Assembly (NCBI GenBank): GCA_937880075.1
Contig: CALFLM010000016.1
Coordinates: 1 to 64,000 of the forward strand
From: an uncultured Romboutsia sp.
GTDB taxonomy: Bacteria > Bacillota > Clostridia > Peptostreptococcales > Peptostreptococcaceae
Reading direction: 5' to 3'
Length of the DNA: 64,000 bases
Shown: piece by piece, positions 34,238 to 43,734 of the stretch
Numbering within the stretch: the stretch's first letter is position 1
Layout of the letters: each line of letters starts with the position of its first letter
Notes under the pieces: generated by a model
What the model saw: the letters and a program-made list of their open reading frames with translations, nothing else
Databases searched by the model: none
What the model was told of the DNA's origin: nothing
Position numbers and translations under genes: made by a program

Positions 34238-35740
34238 TTAATTAAACAACACTTCATTTATAATATTATCAATATTCTTTTGGCTTAATTCTATATTTTC
34301 GCCATACTTAGCAATTTTTTTAAGTTGCTCTTTGCTAGGGTATCTTATTTTTCTTAAATCTGACACATTTACTTGTGTACTTCCGCTAAAAGTTCTAAAA
34401 TATGAATCAACAAAAGTTGAATTCAGATATATAGATAATCCTTCTGATATTTCTCTGTCTATTCCTTTTTTATTTATATGATAATAATTCAATCTATTTT
34501 CAAATCCGACCATATTAAAATTCATTAATTCTTTTGGATATACACAAGCTATAATTCTTTTTTTATCTTCTTTAGAAGTTTTTCTTTTTATAATAACATA
34601 ATTTCCATTGGGCCTCATTCTAGATGTATTTTTATTATCAATAAATATATAATTATTTCTATTTCCTTCACTTATAGGCCAGGTAAATTCACACGCTTTT
34701 ATATTTTCTGGATAAATTAGAGGAATAGATCCTTCTATATAATCTTTAGATAAATAATCTTGACTCTCTCTAAAATCTACAACAGGACCTGTAGACACTT
34801 CTATCCCTATTTCTTGCAAAGTACATTTTATATTTTTCATTTTTTTCATTGTTTCTTTATCATCTTTTGACTTTAATATATGAATAATGTAATTTTTATC
34901 ACCTTCATATATAAAATCTTTATATTTTATATTTCTTGTATATATATTTAAAAATTTAGAATTTGAGCTATGTGTTATTTTAACTGTCAAACTATTTCTT
35001 GTTTTCATTTTTACACAATGGTATATCATTATTTCTTGAAGTATATTATCAGATTCAAATACTTCATTCCTAGATTCAAATAAATGAATTTTATCAAAAT
35101 ATAGATTTGATGTAATTTGTTCTCTAAAATTTAAAAAATGTACACCATTACAAAAACTTCTGGGCGTAATTGCTACTAACTCTCCTTTATTTTTAAGTAA
35201 TTGTTCTGATATAGATACAAATCCTGAATAATAATTATTAACATCTATACCTATATCTTTTAACATCTTTTTATGTCGAGAATTATTTCTCATTTTTTTA
35301 TATGGTGGATTCATTATTATATAGTCAAATTCCTCTTTATTACTTTCTTTTATCAATCTAACTTGTTCATCTATAAAATCCTTATTTATTATATTAAATA
35401 TTAAATTTATGTTTTTATCATCACAAACCTCTTTAATTCTTTTTAAAGAATTATTTATATTAGAAACTAAATTTGAATCTATTTCATATAAAGTTATATT
35501 TATTTCATCTAAATCATTTTTTGTATTTATTAAGTTTAGTATAATTGCTATCGATAGTATACCTGCTCCACATGCAGGATCTAATATTTTTATACTTTTT
35601 CCCTTAAACTTATTGAACATATTTGCCATGTACTCTGCTACACTTTTAGGAGTATAAAACTGTTCATATTTTTCTTTAAACAATAAATCATTAGGCAAAT
35701 TATAAAACTCATCTATTTTGTATTTAAATTCTTTTACCAT
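34238..35740 (-). CDS. N6-adenine DNA methyltransferase (Eco57I/TaqI-like)
   Basis: 500 residues. SAM-binding motif I at ~54-60 (ILDPACGAGIL) and catalytic motif IV Asn144-Pro-Pro-Tyr147 (IIMNPPYK) define an N6-adenine methyltransferase. The C-terminal ~200 residues (STGPVVDFRESQDYL ... FSGSTQVNVSDLRKIRYP) look like a TaqI/Eco57I-type target-recognition domain. Length suits the methylase partners of BsuBI/PstI-type restriction systems, yet no such endonuclease gene is present; the neighbour is an XRE-DUF262 protein. It modifies an unknown adenine-containing site. Ribosome site AGGAGAGG. It sits at the rlmH-proximal end of the element, in cargo position. Confidence 0.9.
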   Translation of the reverse strand: MVKEFKYKIDEFYNLPNDLLFKEKYEQFYTPKSVAEYMANMFNKFKGKSIKILDPACGAGILSIAIILNLINTKNDLDEINITLYEIDSNLVSNINNSLKRIKEVCDDKNINLIFNIINKDFIDEQVRLIKESNKEEFDYIIMNPPYKKMRNNSRHKKMLKDIGIDVNNYYSGFVSISEQLLKNKGELVAITPRSFCNGVHFLNFREQITSNLYFDKIHLFESRNEVFESDNILQEIMIYHCVKMKTRNSLTVKITHSSNSKFLNIYTRNIKYKDFIYEGDKNYIIHILKSKDDKETMKKMKNIKCTLQEIGIEVSTGPVVDFRESQDYLSKDYIEGSIPLIYPENIKACEFTWPISEGNRNNYIFIDNKNTSRMRPNGNYVIIKRKTSKEDKKRIIACVYPKELMNFNMVGFENRLNYYHINKKGIDREISEGLSIYLNSTFVDSYFRTFSGSTQVNVSDLRKIRYPSKEQLKKIAKYGENIELSQKNIDNIINEVLFN

Positions 35741-35819
35741 AAATTCCTCTCCTAAATCTTCTTTCTTTAATAGTCTAATTATATCACTAAAGCTATATTT
35801 TCTTTATTTTTATAAAATA

Positions 35820-35857
35820 AAAATAACCATATTGCTTAATTTCAATATGGCTATTTT
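35820..35857 (-). terminator. Terminator at the element's rlmH-proximal end
   Basis: Stem AAATAGCCATATTG / CAATATGGTTATTT with an 8-nt loop followed by TTATTTT on the minus strand. It lies inside the element, 40 bp behind the rlmH stop, and replaces the chromosomal terminator displaced by the insertion. Confidence 0.8.
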
Positions 35858-35892
35858 CCATAAAATTTTTAATTAATTTTAATAAACCACGC

Positions 35893-35914
35893 TCCGTTAC
35901 TTGTGGTACGGTTC
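35893..35914 (-). repeat. Proximal attachment-site repeat within the rlmH 3' end
   Basis: Minus strand GAACCGTACCACAAGTAA then CGGA: the last five codons and stop of rlmH plus four bases. Direct repeat of 22262-22283. AACCAC and GTGGT around it (35885-35907) form an inverted repeat across the stop codon. Confidence 0.85.
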
Positions 35915-36376
35915 ATTATTATTTATTTTAAACGCCCTATAAACTTGTTCTAATAATACAAGTCTCATTAACTGATGAGGAAAAGTCATCTTAGAAAAAG
36001 ATAACTTGTAATCTGCTCTTTTTAAAACCTCATCAGACAATCCTAAAGACCCACCTATAACAAAAGTTATGTGACTATTACCTCTAACTGCCAACTTACT
36101 CATTGTATCTGCAAGCTCTTCAGAAGACAAATTTTTACCATCTATAGCAAGAGCTATAACATAACTATTATTCTTTATTTTACTAAGAATTTTCCTACCT
36201 TCCTTATCTTTAACAATAATCATGTCCTTATCACTTAAATTTTCAGGACACTTTTCATCATCAAGCTCTATTACATCTAACTTGCAATACTTAGTTAATC
36301 TCTTTGAAAACTCATCTATCCCTAACTTTAAATATTTCTCTTTAATTTTGCCTACACCGATTACACTTATATTCAT
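35897..36376 (-). CDS. rlmH: 23S rRNA (pseudouridine-1915-N3) methyltransferase
   Basis: 159 residues, standard length. SPOUT-family features: N-terminal [23 protein letters not shown]-binding loop [13 protein letters not shown], and C-terminal [24 protein letters not shown]. It methylates pseudouridine 1915 in helix 69 of 23S rRNA, acting on assembled 70S ribosomes. The C-terminus EPYHK is essential in this family, and the element's attachment repeat encodes the same five residues with synonymous codons, so insertion leaves the enzyme intact. Homologue of staphylococcal orfX, the SCCmec target. Follows the WalJ-like hydrolase gene with a 35-bp gap. Confidence 0.96.
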   Translation of the reverse strand: MNISVIGVGKIKEKYLKLGIDEFSKRLTKYCKLDVIELDDEKCPENLSDKDMIIVKDKEGRKILSKIKNNSYVIALAIDGKNLSSEELADTMSKLAVRGNSHITFVIGGSLGLSDEVLKRADYKLSFSKMTFPHQLMRLVLLEQVYRAFKINNNEPYHK

Positions 36377-36411
36377 AAATTTCTCCTTAATCCGTCCTAC
36401 TTTTGTATATA

Positions 36412-37206
36412 TTATTTTACATTATATATATCAGATACTTCTTCTCTTAATAAAACATCTAGCTTTATATCTTGACCAATAATTATATCATTTTGAGCCA
36501 GAATAGATTTAGATGTTTCATATGCTAACTCTGGAAAGTTATTCTCCTTACTTAAATGAGCTAATAATATTCTTTCTGTTCCTTTTTTTACAAGATCTAT
36601 ACAAAATTTAGCTGCATCTTCATTTGATAAATGCCCTGTATCTGACAATACCCTCTTCTTTAATGAATAAGGATAAGACCCCATCATAAGCATATTAGGG
36701 TCGTAGTTTGATTCTAATACTACTAACTTTGATTTATATAAATGTCTTCTTATATTATCAGTTATCATTCCTATGTCTGTAGCTATAGACATCTTCTCAT
36801 TTTCTGCATAAAAATTATATCCTACCGCATCTGATGCATCGTGATATATAGAAAAAGGTCTTATTATTAAGTCTCCTAAAGAGTAACTTCTATCATTTTC
36901 AAATACTTTCATATTGCTATCTTTTATATCCCCCAGTTTATCCTTCATTGCACACCATGTCTTTACATTAGCAAATATAGGTATATCATATTTTCTGGAT
37001 ATTATACCCGCACCTTTTATATGATCTGAGTGTTCATGTGTAATAAATATTCCTTTTATATTTTCCATATCTACATTTATATCATCAAGACCTGTAGTTA
37101 TTCTCTTACCACTAAGGCCTGCATCTACTAATATGTTGGTGTCTTTATATCCTATATAATGGCAGTTTCCACTACTTCCGCTTCCTATTGAACAATATTT
37201 CAGCAT
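36412..37206 (-). CDS. walJ: WalJ/YycJ-type metallo-beta-lactamase-fold hydrolase
   Basis: 264 residues. Start [19 protein letters not shown] and metal motif T56-HEHSDH-62 ([11 protein letters not shown]) are characteristic of YycJ/WalJ. In related Firmicutes it is encoded in the walRK region beside rlmH and is thought to link DNA metabolism or cell-wall signalling to the WalK pathway; it has nuclease-like folds and activity in some reports. walR and walK are not present here. Part of a short operon with rlmH. Confidence 0.9.
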   Translation of the reverse strand: MLKYCSIGSGSSGNCHYIGYKDTNILVDAGLSGKRITTGLDDINVDMENIKGIFITHEHSDHIKGAGIISRKYDIPIFANVKTWCAMKDKLGDIKDSNMKVFENDRSYSLGDLIIRPFSIYHDASDAVGYNFYAENEKMSIATDIGMITDNIRRHLYKSKLVVLESNYDPNMLMMGSYPYSLKKRVLSDTGHLSNEDAAKFCIDLVKKGTERILLAHLSKENNFPELAYETSKSILAQNDIIIGQDIKLDVLLREEVSDIYNVK

Positions 37207-37251
37207 ACTGTCACCTCATTCTTTATAGTCATAGCTTATATTATACCAAAA

Positions 37252-37287
37252 AACTAGAGCATTAAATAAAAATTTAATACTCTAGTT
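37252..37287 (-). terminator. Terminator of the M1-like peptidase gene
   Basis: Fifteen-bp stem AACTAGAGTATTAAA / TTTAATGCTCTAGTT (one wobble) with a 6-nt loop followed by TTTT on the minus strand. Confidence 0.85.
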
Positions 37288-37292
37288 AAAAT

Positions 37293-38762
37293 TTACTTGT
37301 ACTCACTTATTATTTTATCTATATCTATACCTTTTTTATTCCATAAATCAACAAATTTAGCTCCATTTACATTTTGGAACATATATGTGCTGTAATATTC
37401 TTTTAAAGTTTCAAAAAATACTTCATCTCCAACCTTATTTCTTACTTCATTAAATGCTAATGCTCCTTTAGTATATACTTTCAAACTATAATCTATCGAA
37501 TTTCTATACTGAGTTGTTGCCTTAAATATATCTTCACTAGAATGATTTCTTGTTTGCATTTCCATAGTCTTTATAAGCTTAGATCCAACTTCTTTACCAT
37601 ACTTTTCCTCGAAATAAAGAACTGTTGAGTATTCTGTAAGAGCTTCATCTAACCAAGGTTCACTTATTTCATCATTTCCAATTACTGAATACCACCATTG
37701 ATGTGCAGTTTCATGTGCTATCACGTATTCAAGTAAAAATTTGTCCTTTTCATTATATAAACTTTGATCAATCATAACTAATGTTGGATATTCCATTCCA
37801 CCTATGTAAAAATCACTTGCTATTACTGAATATGTATCATACGGGTATTCCCCAAATAAATCACTAAATATGCTAATTGAATCCTTAGCTATCTTAGTCA
37901 CTTCTATTGATAGCTTTTCATTTAAATTATATGTATTTATATTCACACCTTTATAAGTGTCCTTATTAATTTTGAATTTATCACTTAATATAAATGCAAA
38001 ATCTCTTACTTTTTTTGCTTGTATTTCATAAAGTACTCGTTCTGAGTCAGACTTCTCTGAAATTATGTTTCCTGTGCAACCAACTTTATATTTTCTAGGG
38101 ATTAGTAACTTAACATAAAAATTGCTTGTTTCACTGTAGAATGGATCCCCTACTGCTTCATAACTCTTTAGATTCCATCCTCTATCATCATGAACACATG
38201 CTATAGGAAACCAATTGGTTACATTTATAGTATTTTTTCCATATCCAAATCTACCTTCTGAGTTAGGTATTTTTACATTATACTTCATATCTATAGATAT
38301 TTTTTCACCTTGCTTTAATTGTCTTCCTATCTTTACTTCTAAAATGTCATTTTTATCACCTTTTATCTCATATTCCAACTTATTATTATTATTTAATACA
38401 TTTTTTATATCTATGTATCCTTCATTGAACCCATTTGGATAAGCTTGATTCATTTCATCCTTTTCAAAAGGAGCAAACTCTTCCTTAGAAAAAGCATTAG
38501 GATATATATGAAAATATATCTTGTCTAAGGATATATTAGTATTATTTACATACTCTATATTCTGATTGCACATTAACCTTTTACTTTCGTCATCATAAAT
38601 AACATCAATAATGTATTTGTTTAAATTTTTACTTTCTTCAATATTCGATGTTTGTACATAATTTTTGCTCTGATATACATATACACCGCCCCCTATAACA
38701 ATTAATAAAGCGAATATCATTCCTATTAATATTCTTACTTTTTTCGTAAAGTTTATTATCAA
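37293..38762 (-). CDS. Membrane-anchored M1-family metallopeptidase
   Basis: 489 residues. N-terminal anchor ~10-30 (RILIGMIFALLIVIGGGVYVY), then an extracellular M1-like domain. Zinc motif His350-Glu-Thr-Ala-His354 (IAHETAHQWWYS) and third ligand Glu373 (WLDEALTEY), 19 residues further, as in gluzincins. GGMEYPTLV takes the place of the GAMEN exopeptidase motif, which is common in clostridial members. It likely trims peptides outside the cell. Divergent from the DnaD-like gene across a 114-bp region. Confidence 0.9.
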   Translation of the reverse strand: MIINFTKKVRILIGMIFALLIVIGGGVYVYQSKNYVQTSNIEESKNLNKYIIDVIYDDESKRLMCNQNIEYVNNTNISLDKIYFHIYPNAFSKEEFAPFEKDEMNQAYPNGFNEGYIDIKNVLNNNNKLEYEIKGDKNDILEVKIGRQLKQGEKISIDMKYNVKIPNSEGRFGYGKNTINVTNWFPIACVHDDRGWNLKSYEAVGDPFYSETSNFYVKLLIPRKYKVGCTGNIISEKSDSERVLYEIQAKKVRDFAFILSDKFKINKDTYKGVNINTYNLNEKLSIEVTKIAKDSISIFSDLFGEYPYDTYSVIASDFYIGGMEYPTLVMIDQSLYNEKDKFLLEYVIAHETAHQWWYSVIGNDEISEPWLDEALTEYSTVLYFEEKYGKEVGSKLIKTMEMQTRNHSSEDIFKATTQYRNSIDYSLKVYTKGALAFNEVRNKVGDEVFFETLKEYYSTYMFQNVNGAKFVDLWNKKGIDIDKIISEYK

Positions 38763-38876
38763 CTTCTTTCCCCCTTTCTTTTTTAATATGAATAATTTTT
38801 TTGTTTTTTCTGTAAGATAAACTTGTGTAATTAAAGTTTTAGTTTTTTGTGATATAATCTTATCTGAGGTGATAAA

Positions 38877-39935
38877 ATGTTTTTCAAAGAAGTCAATGAG
38901 ATAGATTTAGGTGAAACTACTATTGCCAATATCTTTATAGATATATTTATGCCTATGGCTAATGGATTATACGTTAAAGTTTATCTTCTAGGTTATAGAC
39001 AAGCATGCGACCCTAACTCTAATCCTAAATTTGATAATAATTCAATTGCTAGAAATTTAAATATACCTCTTTCTGATGTAATAGATGCATGGAAATTTTG
39101 GCAAAATAAAAATATTATTAGAATGCATAAAAATGAAGGTCTTGATGATTTTGACTATTCAATAGAGTTTTTAGATTTAAAGAAATTTTATATGGATAAT
39201 ATGCATGTAAATACAAAATCTATAAAATCTAATAGTGATAGTATAGTTTTGGTTTCAGAAAACCCTAGTGTTAGAAAGATGTTTACTAATATAAATAAAA
39301 TAGTTGGAAGGTATCTTGATCCAGGTGAAAAGATAAGCATCTTAGAAATAATGAATAAATACAATATGGATCCTGATATGATAGTATGTGCTTACGAGTA
39401 TGTTAGAGATAAGCATGGTTCATCCAGACCTGTTAAATATATTGAATCTATTCTTAGAGGATGGTATGATTCTAACTTATTTACTCCTCAAGATGTTAAA
39501 GATAGCTTTGCAGTAAGAAGCGAGCGATATATGATGTATAAAACAATATTTAATGAATTAGGATTTTATAGACCACCATCTAAACCAGAGGAAAGAATTA
39601 TGGATAGTTGGTTTGATAAGTATAATATGGACATTGAAGTTATCTTATCTGCATGTTCTAGAGCTAAAAATACATCTAACCCATCTATATCATATATAAA
39701 TGGTATAGTTGAAAAATGGAAAAAATCTGATGTAAAAACTTTAGATGACATAAAAATACTAGATGATGAATATAAAATGAAACTAGAAAATAAGAAGACT
39801 TCAAGTTCTAATAATCAAGTTTATCCTAAACAAGTAAAAACTAGGTTCCATAATATAAACCAAAGAACTGATAAATATACCGCTGAAGAGCTTGAACAGC
39901 TAATTCTTCAAAATAAAAAAAATAAATTTAAGTAG
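38877..39935 (+). CDS. dnaD: DnaD-domain primosome protein
   Basis: 352 residues. An N-terminal winged-helix-like part (~1-90) and two DnaD C-terminal-type repeats (~140-205, KISILEIMNKYNMDPDMIV, and ~220-295, DSWFDKYNMDIEVILSACS) resembling DnaD/DnaB primosomal proteins of Firmicutes. The encoded protein should help load the replicative helicase at the origin, together with the DnaI-like ATPase encoded 8 bp downstream. Ribosome site GAGGTGAT overlaps the region just before ATG, and TATAAT at ~38849 is a candidate -10 element. Confidence 0.85.
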   Translation: MFFKEVNEIDLGETTIANIFIDIFMPMANGLYVKVYLLGYRQACDPNSNPKFDNNSIARNLNIPLSDVIDAWKFWQNKNIIRMHKNEGLDDFDYSIEFLDLKKFYMDNMHVNTKSIKSNSDSIVLVSENPSVRKMFTNINKIVGRYLDPGEKISILEIMNKYNMDPDMIVCAYEYVRDKHGSSRPVKYIESILRGWYDSNLFTPQDVKDSFAVRSERYMMYKTIFNELGFYRPPSKPEERIMDSWFDKYNMDIEVILSACSRAKNTSNPSISYINGIVEKWKKSDVKTLDDIKILDDEYKMKLENKKTSSSNNQVYPKQVKTRFHNINQRTDKYTAEELEQLILQNKKNKFK

Positions 39936-39943
39936 GTGATTAA

Positions 39944-40933
39944 ATGAAAGAGTCAACATTAAAAGATATTTTAAACTCCTATGAAAAAAGAAGGGATAAA
40001 GCACAATCAGATTTAGAACAACGTATACTTGATGTATATGCTCAAATTCCGAGAGTAAAAGAAATAGATAATGAAATAAGTAAAATCGGGCTTAAACTTG
40101 CAAAACTAGTGCTTTTAAATCCTAATGACAAAGATACTATTCTAAATGAATGTAAAAATAAAATAAATATACTTACTAATGAAAAAAAGAGTTTACTTAT
40201 AGAAAATAATGTTCCTGATTGGTATATAAATTTAGAATATAAATGTAAGACTTGTAAAGATAAAGGTTTTTTAAGTAATGGTAACAAGTGTAATTGTTTA
40301 AAGCAAGAAATAATAAGTTCTACTTATAAGATGTCCAATTTATCAAGAGTCCTTGACAAAGAAAACTTCGATAGTTTTGATCTTTCTTTATTTTCTACAG
40401 AAAAAGGAGAAAATAATATATCTCCTTTTGAAAATATGGAGTTAAATATATTACCTACATGTTACGAATTTATTAAAAATTTTGCTCAAGATAATGGAGA
40501 AAACTTATTATTTTATGGTGATACTGGGGTAGGGAAAACTTATTTATGTAATTGTATAGCTAAATCTTTATTAGATGAAGGATATTTAGTTATATATCAA
40601 ACTGCATTTAAAATGTTTGAAATAATAGAAGAATATAAATTTAAAAATACCGATAATCATATTTCTAAAGAAAATTATGAAAACCTATTTAACTGTGACC
40701 TACTAATTATAGATGATTTAGGTACAGAACTTACAAATTCATTTACAAATAGCGAATTATTTAATATACTAAACACTCGTTTATTAACTGGCAAAAAAAC
40801 AATAATATCTACTAATTTAGATTTTAAGCAATTAAGTCAAGATTATGCTATTAGAATATCCTCTAGAATTTTTGATAAATTTGATCCAATTAAGTTTATT
40901 GGAAAAGACTTAAGATGGGAAAGTAAAAAGTAA
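39944..40933 (+). CDS. dnaI: DnaI/DnaC-type helicase-loader ATPase
   Basis: 329 residues. The N-terminal helical part carries a zinc finger (CKTCKDKG ... CNCL, ~105-125), and the AAA+ domain has Walker A GDTGVGKTYL (~188-197) and Walker B LLIIDDLGTE. This is the layout of DnaI/IstB-like helicase loaders, which place the DnaB hexamer on DNA. It is paired with the DnaD-like gene and close to dnaB itself. Symbol by family and context. Confidence 0.88.
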   Translation: MKESTLKDILNSYEKRRDKAQSDLEQRILDVYAQIPRVKEIDNEISKIGLKLAKLVLLNPNDKDTILNECKNKINILTNEKKSLLIENNVPDWYINLEYKCKTCKDKGFLSNGNKCNCLKQEIISSTYKMSNLSRVLDKENFDSFDLSLFSTEKGENNISPFENMELNILPTCYEFIKNFAQDNGENLLFYGDTGVGKTYLCNCIAKSLLDEGYLVIYQTAFKMFEIIEEYKFKNTDNHISKENYENLFNCDLLIIDDLGTELTNSFTNSELFNILNTRLLTGKKTIISTNLDFKQLSQDYAIRISSRIFDKFDPIKFIGKDLRWESKK

Positions 40934-40972
40934 TAGAAGAAAAATACTCTTAATATTTTTCTTCTATTTTTT
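40933..40972 (+). terminator. Terminator of the DnaD-DnaI operon
   Basis: Stem ATAGAAGAAAAATA / TATTTTTCTTCTAT followed by six T on the plus strand, immediately after the stop codon. Confidence 0.9.
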
Positions 40973-41021
40973 ATTTATAAAATTATATAAATTTATTTCT
41001 TAAATACTATTTTAAAAAATA

Positions 41022-41051
41022 AAAAACTCTTAGAATAATCTAAGAGTTTTA
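41022..41051 (-). terminator. Terminator of the tRNA operon
   Basis: Perfect 12-bp stem AAAACTCTTAGA / TCTAAGAGTTTT with loop TTAT followed by TTATTTTTT on the minus strand, just past the last tRNA (Thr). Confidence 0.9.
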
Positions 41052-41052
41052 T

Positions 41053-41127
41053 TGGAGCTGGTGATAGGAATCGAACCTACAACCTGCTGATTACAAGTCA
41101 GCTGCTCTACCGTTGAGCCACACCAGC
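41053..41127 (-). tRNA. tRNA-Thr (anticodon TGT)
   Basis: 75 nt including encoded CCA. Acceptor GCTGGTG pairs with CACCAGC; anticodon loop CTTGTAA; T loop GTTCGATTC. Last of five tRNAs in one leftward operon. Confidence 0.97.
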
Positions 41128-41141
41128 ATAGTGTATTAAGT

Positions 41142-41218
41142 TGGCGACCTGGAAGGGACTCGAACCCTCGACCTCCAGCGTGACAGGCTGGCATTCTAAC
41201 CAGCTGAACTACCAGGCC
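41142..41218 (-). tRNA. tRNA-Asp (anticodon GTC)
   Basis: 77 nt with CCA. Acceptor GGCCTGG pairs with CCAGGTC (one wobble), discriminator G, anticodon loop CTGTCAC, T loop GTTCGAGTC. Confidence 0.97.
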
Positions 41219-41223
41219 GCGAA

Positions 41224-41299
41224 TGGTGGGACTAACAGGGCTCGAACCTGTGACCCCCTGCTTGTAAGGCAGGTGCTCTCCCAGCTGAGCTATAGTCCC
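41224..41299 (-). tRNA. tRNA-Val (anticodon TAC)
   Basis: 76 nt with CCA. Acceptor GGGACTA pairs with TAGTCCC; anticodon loop CTTACAA; D-arm AGCTCAGCTGGGAGAGC. Confidence 0.97.
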
Positions 41300-41305
41300 G
41301 GGAAT

Positions 41306-41380
41306 TGGTGACCCATAGGGGAATCGAACCCCTGTTACCGCCGTGAAAGGGCGGTGTCTTGACCGCTTGACCAATGGGCC
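41306..41380 (-). tRNA. tRNA-Glu (anticodon TTC)
   Basis: 75 nt with CCA. Acceptor GGCCCAT pairs with ATGGGTC; anticodon loop CTTTCAC. Confidence 0.97.
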
Positions 41381-41385
41381 ATAAT

Positions 41386-41461
41386 TGGTGATCCATCCGC
41401 GACTCGAACGCGGGACACCCTGATTAAAAGTCAGGTGCTCTACCGACTGAGCTAATGGATC
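41386..41461 (-). tRNA. tRNA-Lys (anticodon TTT)
   Basis: 76 nt with CCA. Acceptor GATCCAT pairs with ATGGATC; anticodon loop CTTTTAA. First tRNA of the operon. The 386-bp gap 41462-41847 upstream is AT-rich and holds only the operon promoter region and the purA terminator. Confidence 0.97.
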
Positions 41462-41787
41462 ATATTATGTGTCAAATTTTACCAAATTTCTTAACTTCTC
41501 TTATTCACAAAGATTATTATATTAGCTTTTGTATTCTAAGTCAACATTTTTATTATAATTTTTTCAATAAATTAAATAATATATTAATTTTCACTATAAT
41601 ATTATATTTTATATTCACCTAGAATTGTCTATATTACTTACTTTCAAATTTATATTAATATAATTATATAAAATCAGTTTATTTTATAATTTTTCTTCCT
41701 TTAACTATAAAAATAAATAAAATTTACCTGCTTTTTATTCAAAACTAGATAAATTTTATAAAATAATTTGTTTTTTGCATAAAATAA

Positions 41788-41816
41788 AAGGGTATAAATA
41801 TATATTTTAATACCCT
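41788..41816 (-). terminator. purA terminator
   Basis: Minus-strand stem GGGTATTAAAATA / TATATTTATACCC followed by TTTTATTTTATG, 32 bp after the purA stop. Confidence 0.75.
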
Positions 41817-41847
41817 CAACTATTTTTATTAATATTAATATTTAAAA

Positions 41848-43140
<1,293 letters not shown>

Positions 43141-43214
43141 TCACCTCTATTTTCGATTTTTCGAACACTTTACTTATACATTTTATCAAATATACGTATT
43201 ATTTTCAAACTTTT

Positions 43215-43523
43215 TTAATATTCTATTGTTTTTAATATGTACTTTTCTACCATATCTAAATTTTCTAAATTTTTTATCTTTGTTTCTATAGTTTTTATAT
43301 TATCTATTAAATTATCTAAACTATTTTGCCCATTATAGTTTATAAGATGTATAACTTGCCCCGTAATTGTATTTAGTAAATAAACTTTATATGTATTTTC
43401 TTTTTTAATACAGTAAAATACTAAACTCTCTTTGAATTTTTTATCTACTATTCTTAATAAGTTGATTTCATTGTTTATCTCTATCATTTGGGGATATATA
43501 TATATTAAATTTATATTCAACAC
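43215..43523 (-). CDS. Hypothetical 102-residue protein
   Basis: GTG start at 43521-43523 with GGAG 6 nt upstream. An ATG two bases further up is out of frame. Sequence MLNINLIYIYPQMIEINNEI onward suggests an alpha/beta fold with a C-terminal helix rich in Lys/Glu; no family recognised. Lies between the dnaB terminator and purA; position between these two conserved genes supports it as a genuine lineage-specific gene. Confidence 0.55.
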   Translation of the reverse strand: MLNINLIYIYPQMIEINNEINLLRIVDKKFKESLVFYCIKKENTYKVYLLNTITGQVIHLINYNGQNSLDNLIDNIKTIETKIKNLENLDMVEKYILKTIEY

Positions 43524-43556
43524 ACATCACTCCATAAAATTAATTTTTATAAATAT

Positions 43557-43581
43557 AAAAGCAAGCTATAAGCTTGCTTTT
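43557..43581 (-). terminator. dnaB terminator
   Basis: Stem AAAAGCAAGCT / AGCTTGCTTTT with a 3-nt loop; TATATTTAT follows on the minus strand. The DnaA-box cluster lies between dnaB and this hairpin. Confidence 0.8.
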
Positions 43582-43595
43582 ATATTTATTCACAT

Positions 43596-43726
43596 TTATC
43601 AACAACTCTTTTGTGGATATTGTGGATAACATTTTATTAAAATTTCAATGCTTGTAGATTTCTTAATACAAATATCCACAAAATAGCATTTGTAGTTACC
43701 CACTTTTTGTGGATATTTGTAGATAT
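43596..43726. promoter_or_regulatory. Cluster of DnaA-box-like sequences downstream of dnaB
   Basis: A perfect box TTATCCACA lies on the minus strand at 43621-43629. One-mismatch boxes are at 43596-43604 (TTATCAACA, plus), 43612-43620 and 43708-43716 (ATATCCACA, minus) and 43672-43680 (ATATCCACA, plus). Weaker sites are at 43697-43705 and 43718-43726. Seven candidates in 131 bp is well above chance for this composition. Could be a DnaA-titration or regulatory site; the main oriC is expected beyond the right edge near dnaA. Confidence 0.7.
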
Positions 43727-43734
43727 ATCCTATA

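Larger units (their letters stand above)
22262..35914. mobile_element. SCC-like integrated element at the 3' end of rlmH
   Basis: 13.65 kb bounded by direct repeats (22262-22283 and 35893-35914) that both encode the end of RlmH, Glu-Pro-Tyr-His-Lys-stop. It carries a large serine recombinase, a DUF927 Cch-like protein, a DUF960-like protein and an accessory cargo with a methyltransferase. This combination and target site are those of staphylococcal cassette chromosome (SCC) elements. Left boundary, right boundary and gene content are seen directly; mobility and kinship with SCC are inferred. Confidence 0.85.

Noticed and set aside
22262..35914. A prophage or conjugative element
   Set aside because: No capsid, terminase, lysis, relaxase or type IV secretion gene is present; content fits a small recombinase-helicase cassette.
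41030..41374. An open frame of 114 codons over the tRNA cluster on the minus strand
   Set aside because: It covers five convincing tRNA genes and reads through their conserved arms; not a protein.
43596..43726. Main replication origin oriC
   Set aside because: Too far from rpmH/dnaA and lacks an obvious DNA-unwinding region with dnaA or dnaN adjacent; kept as a DnaA-box cluster only.
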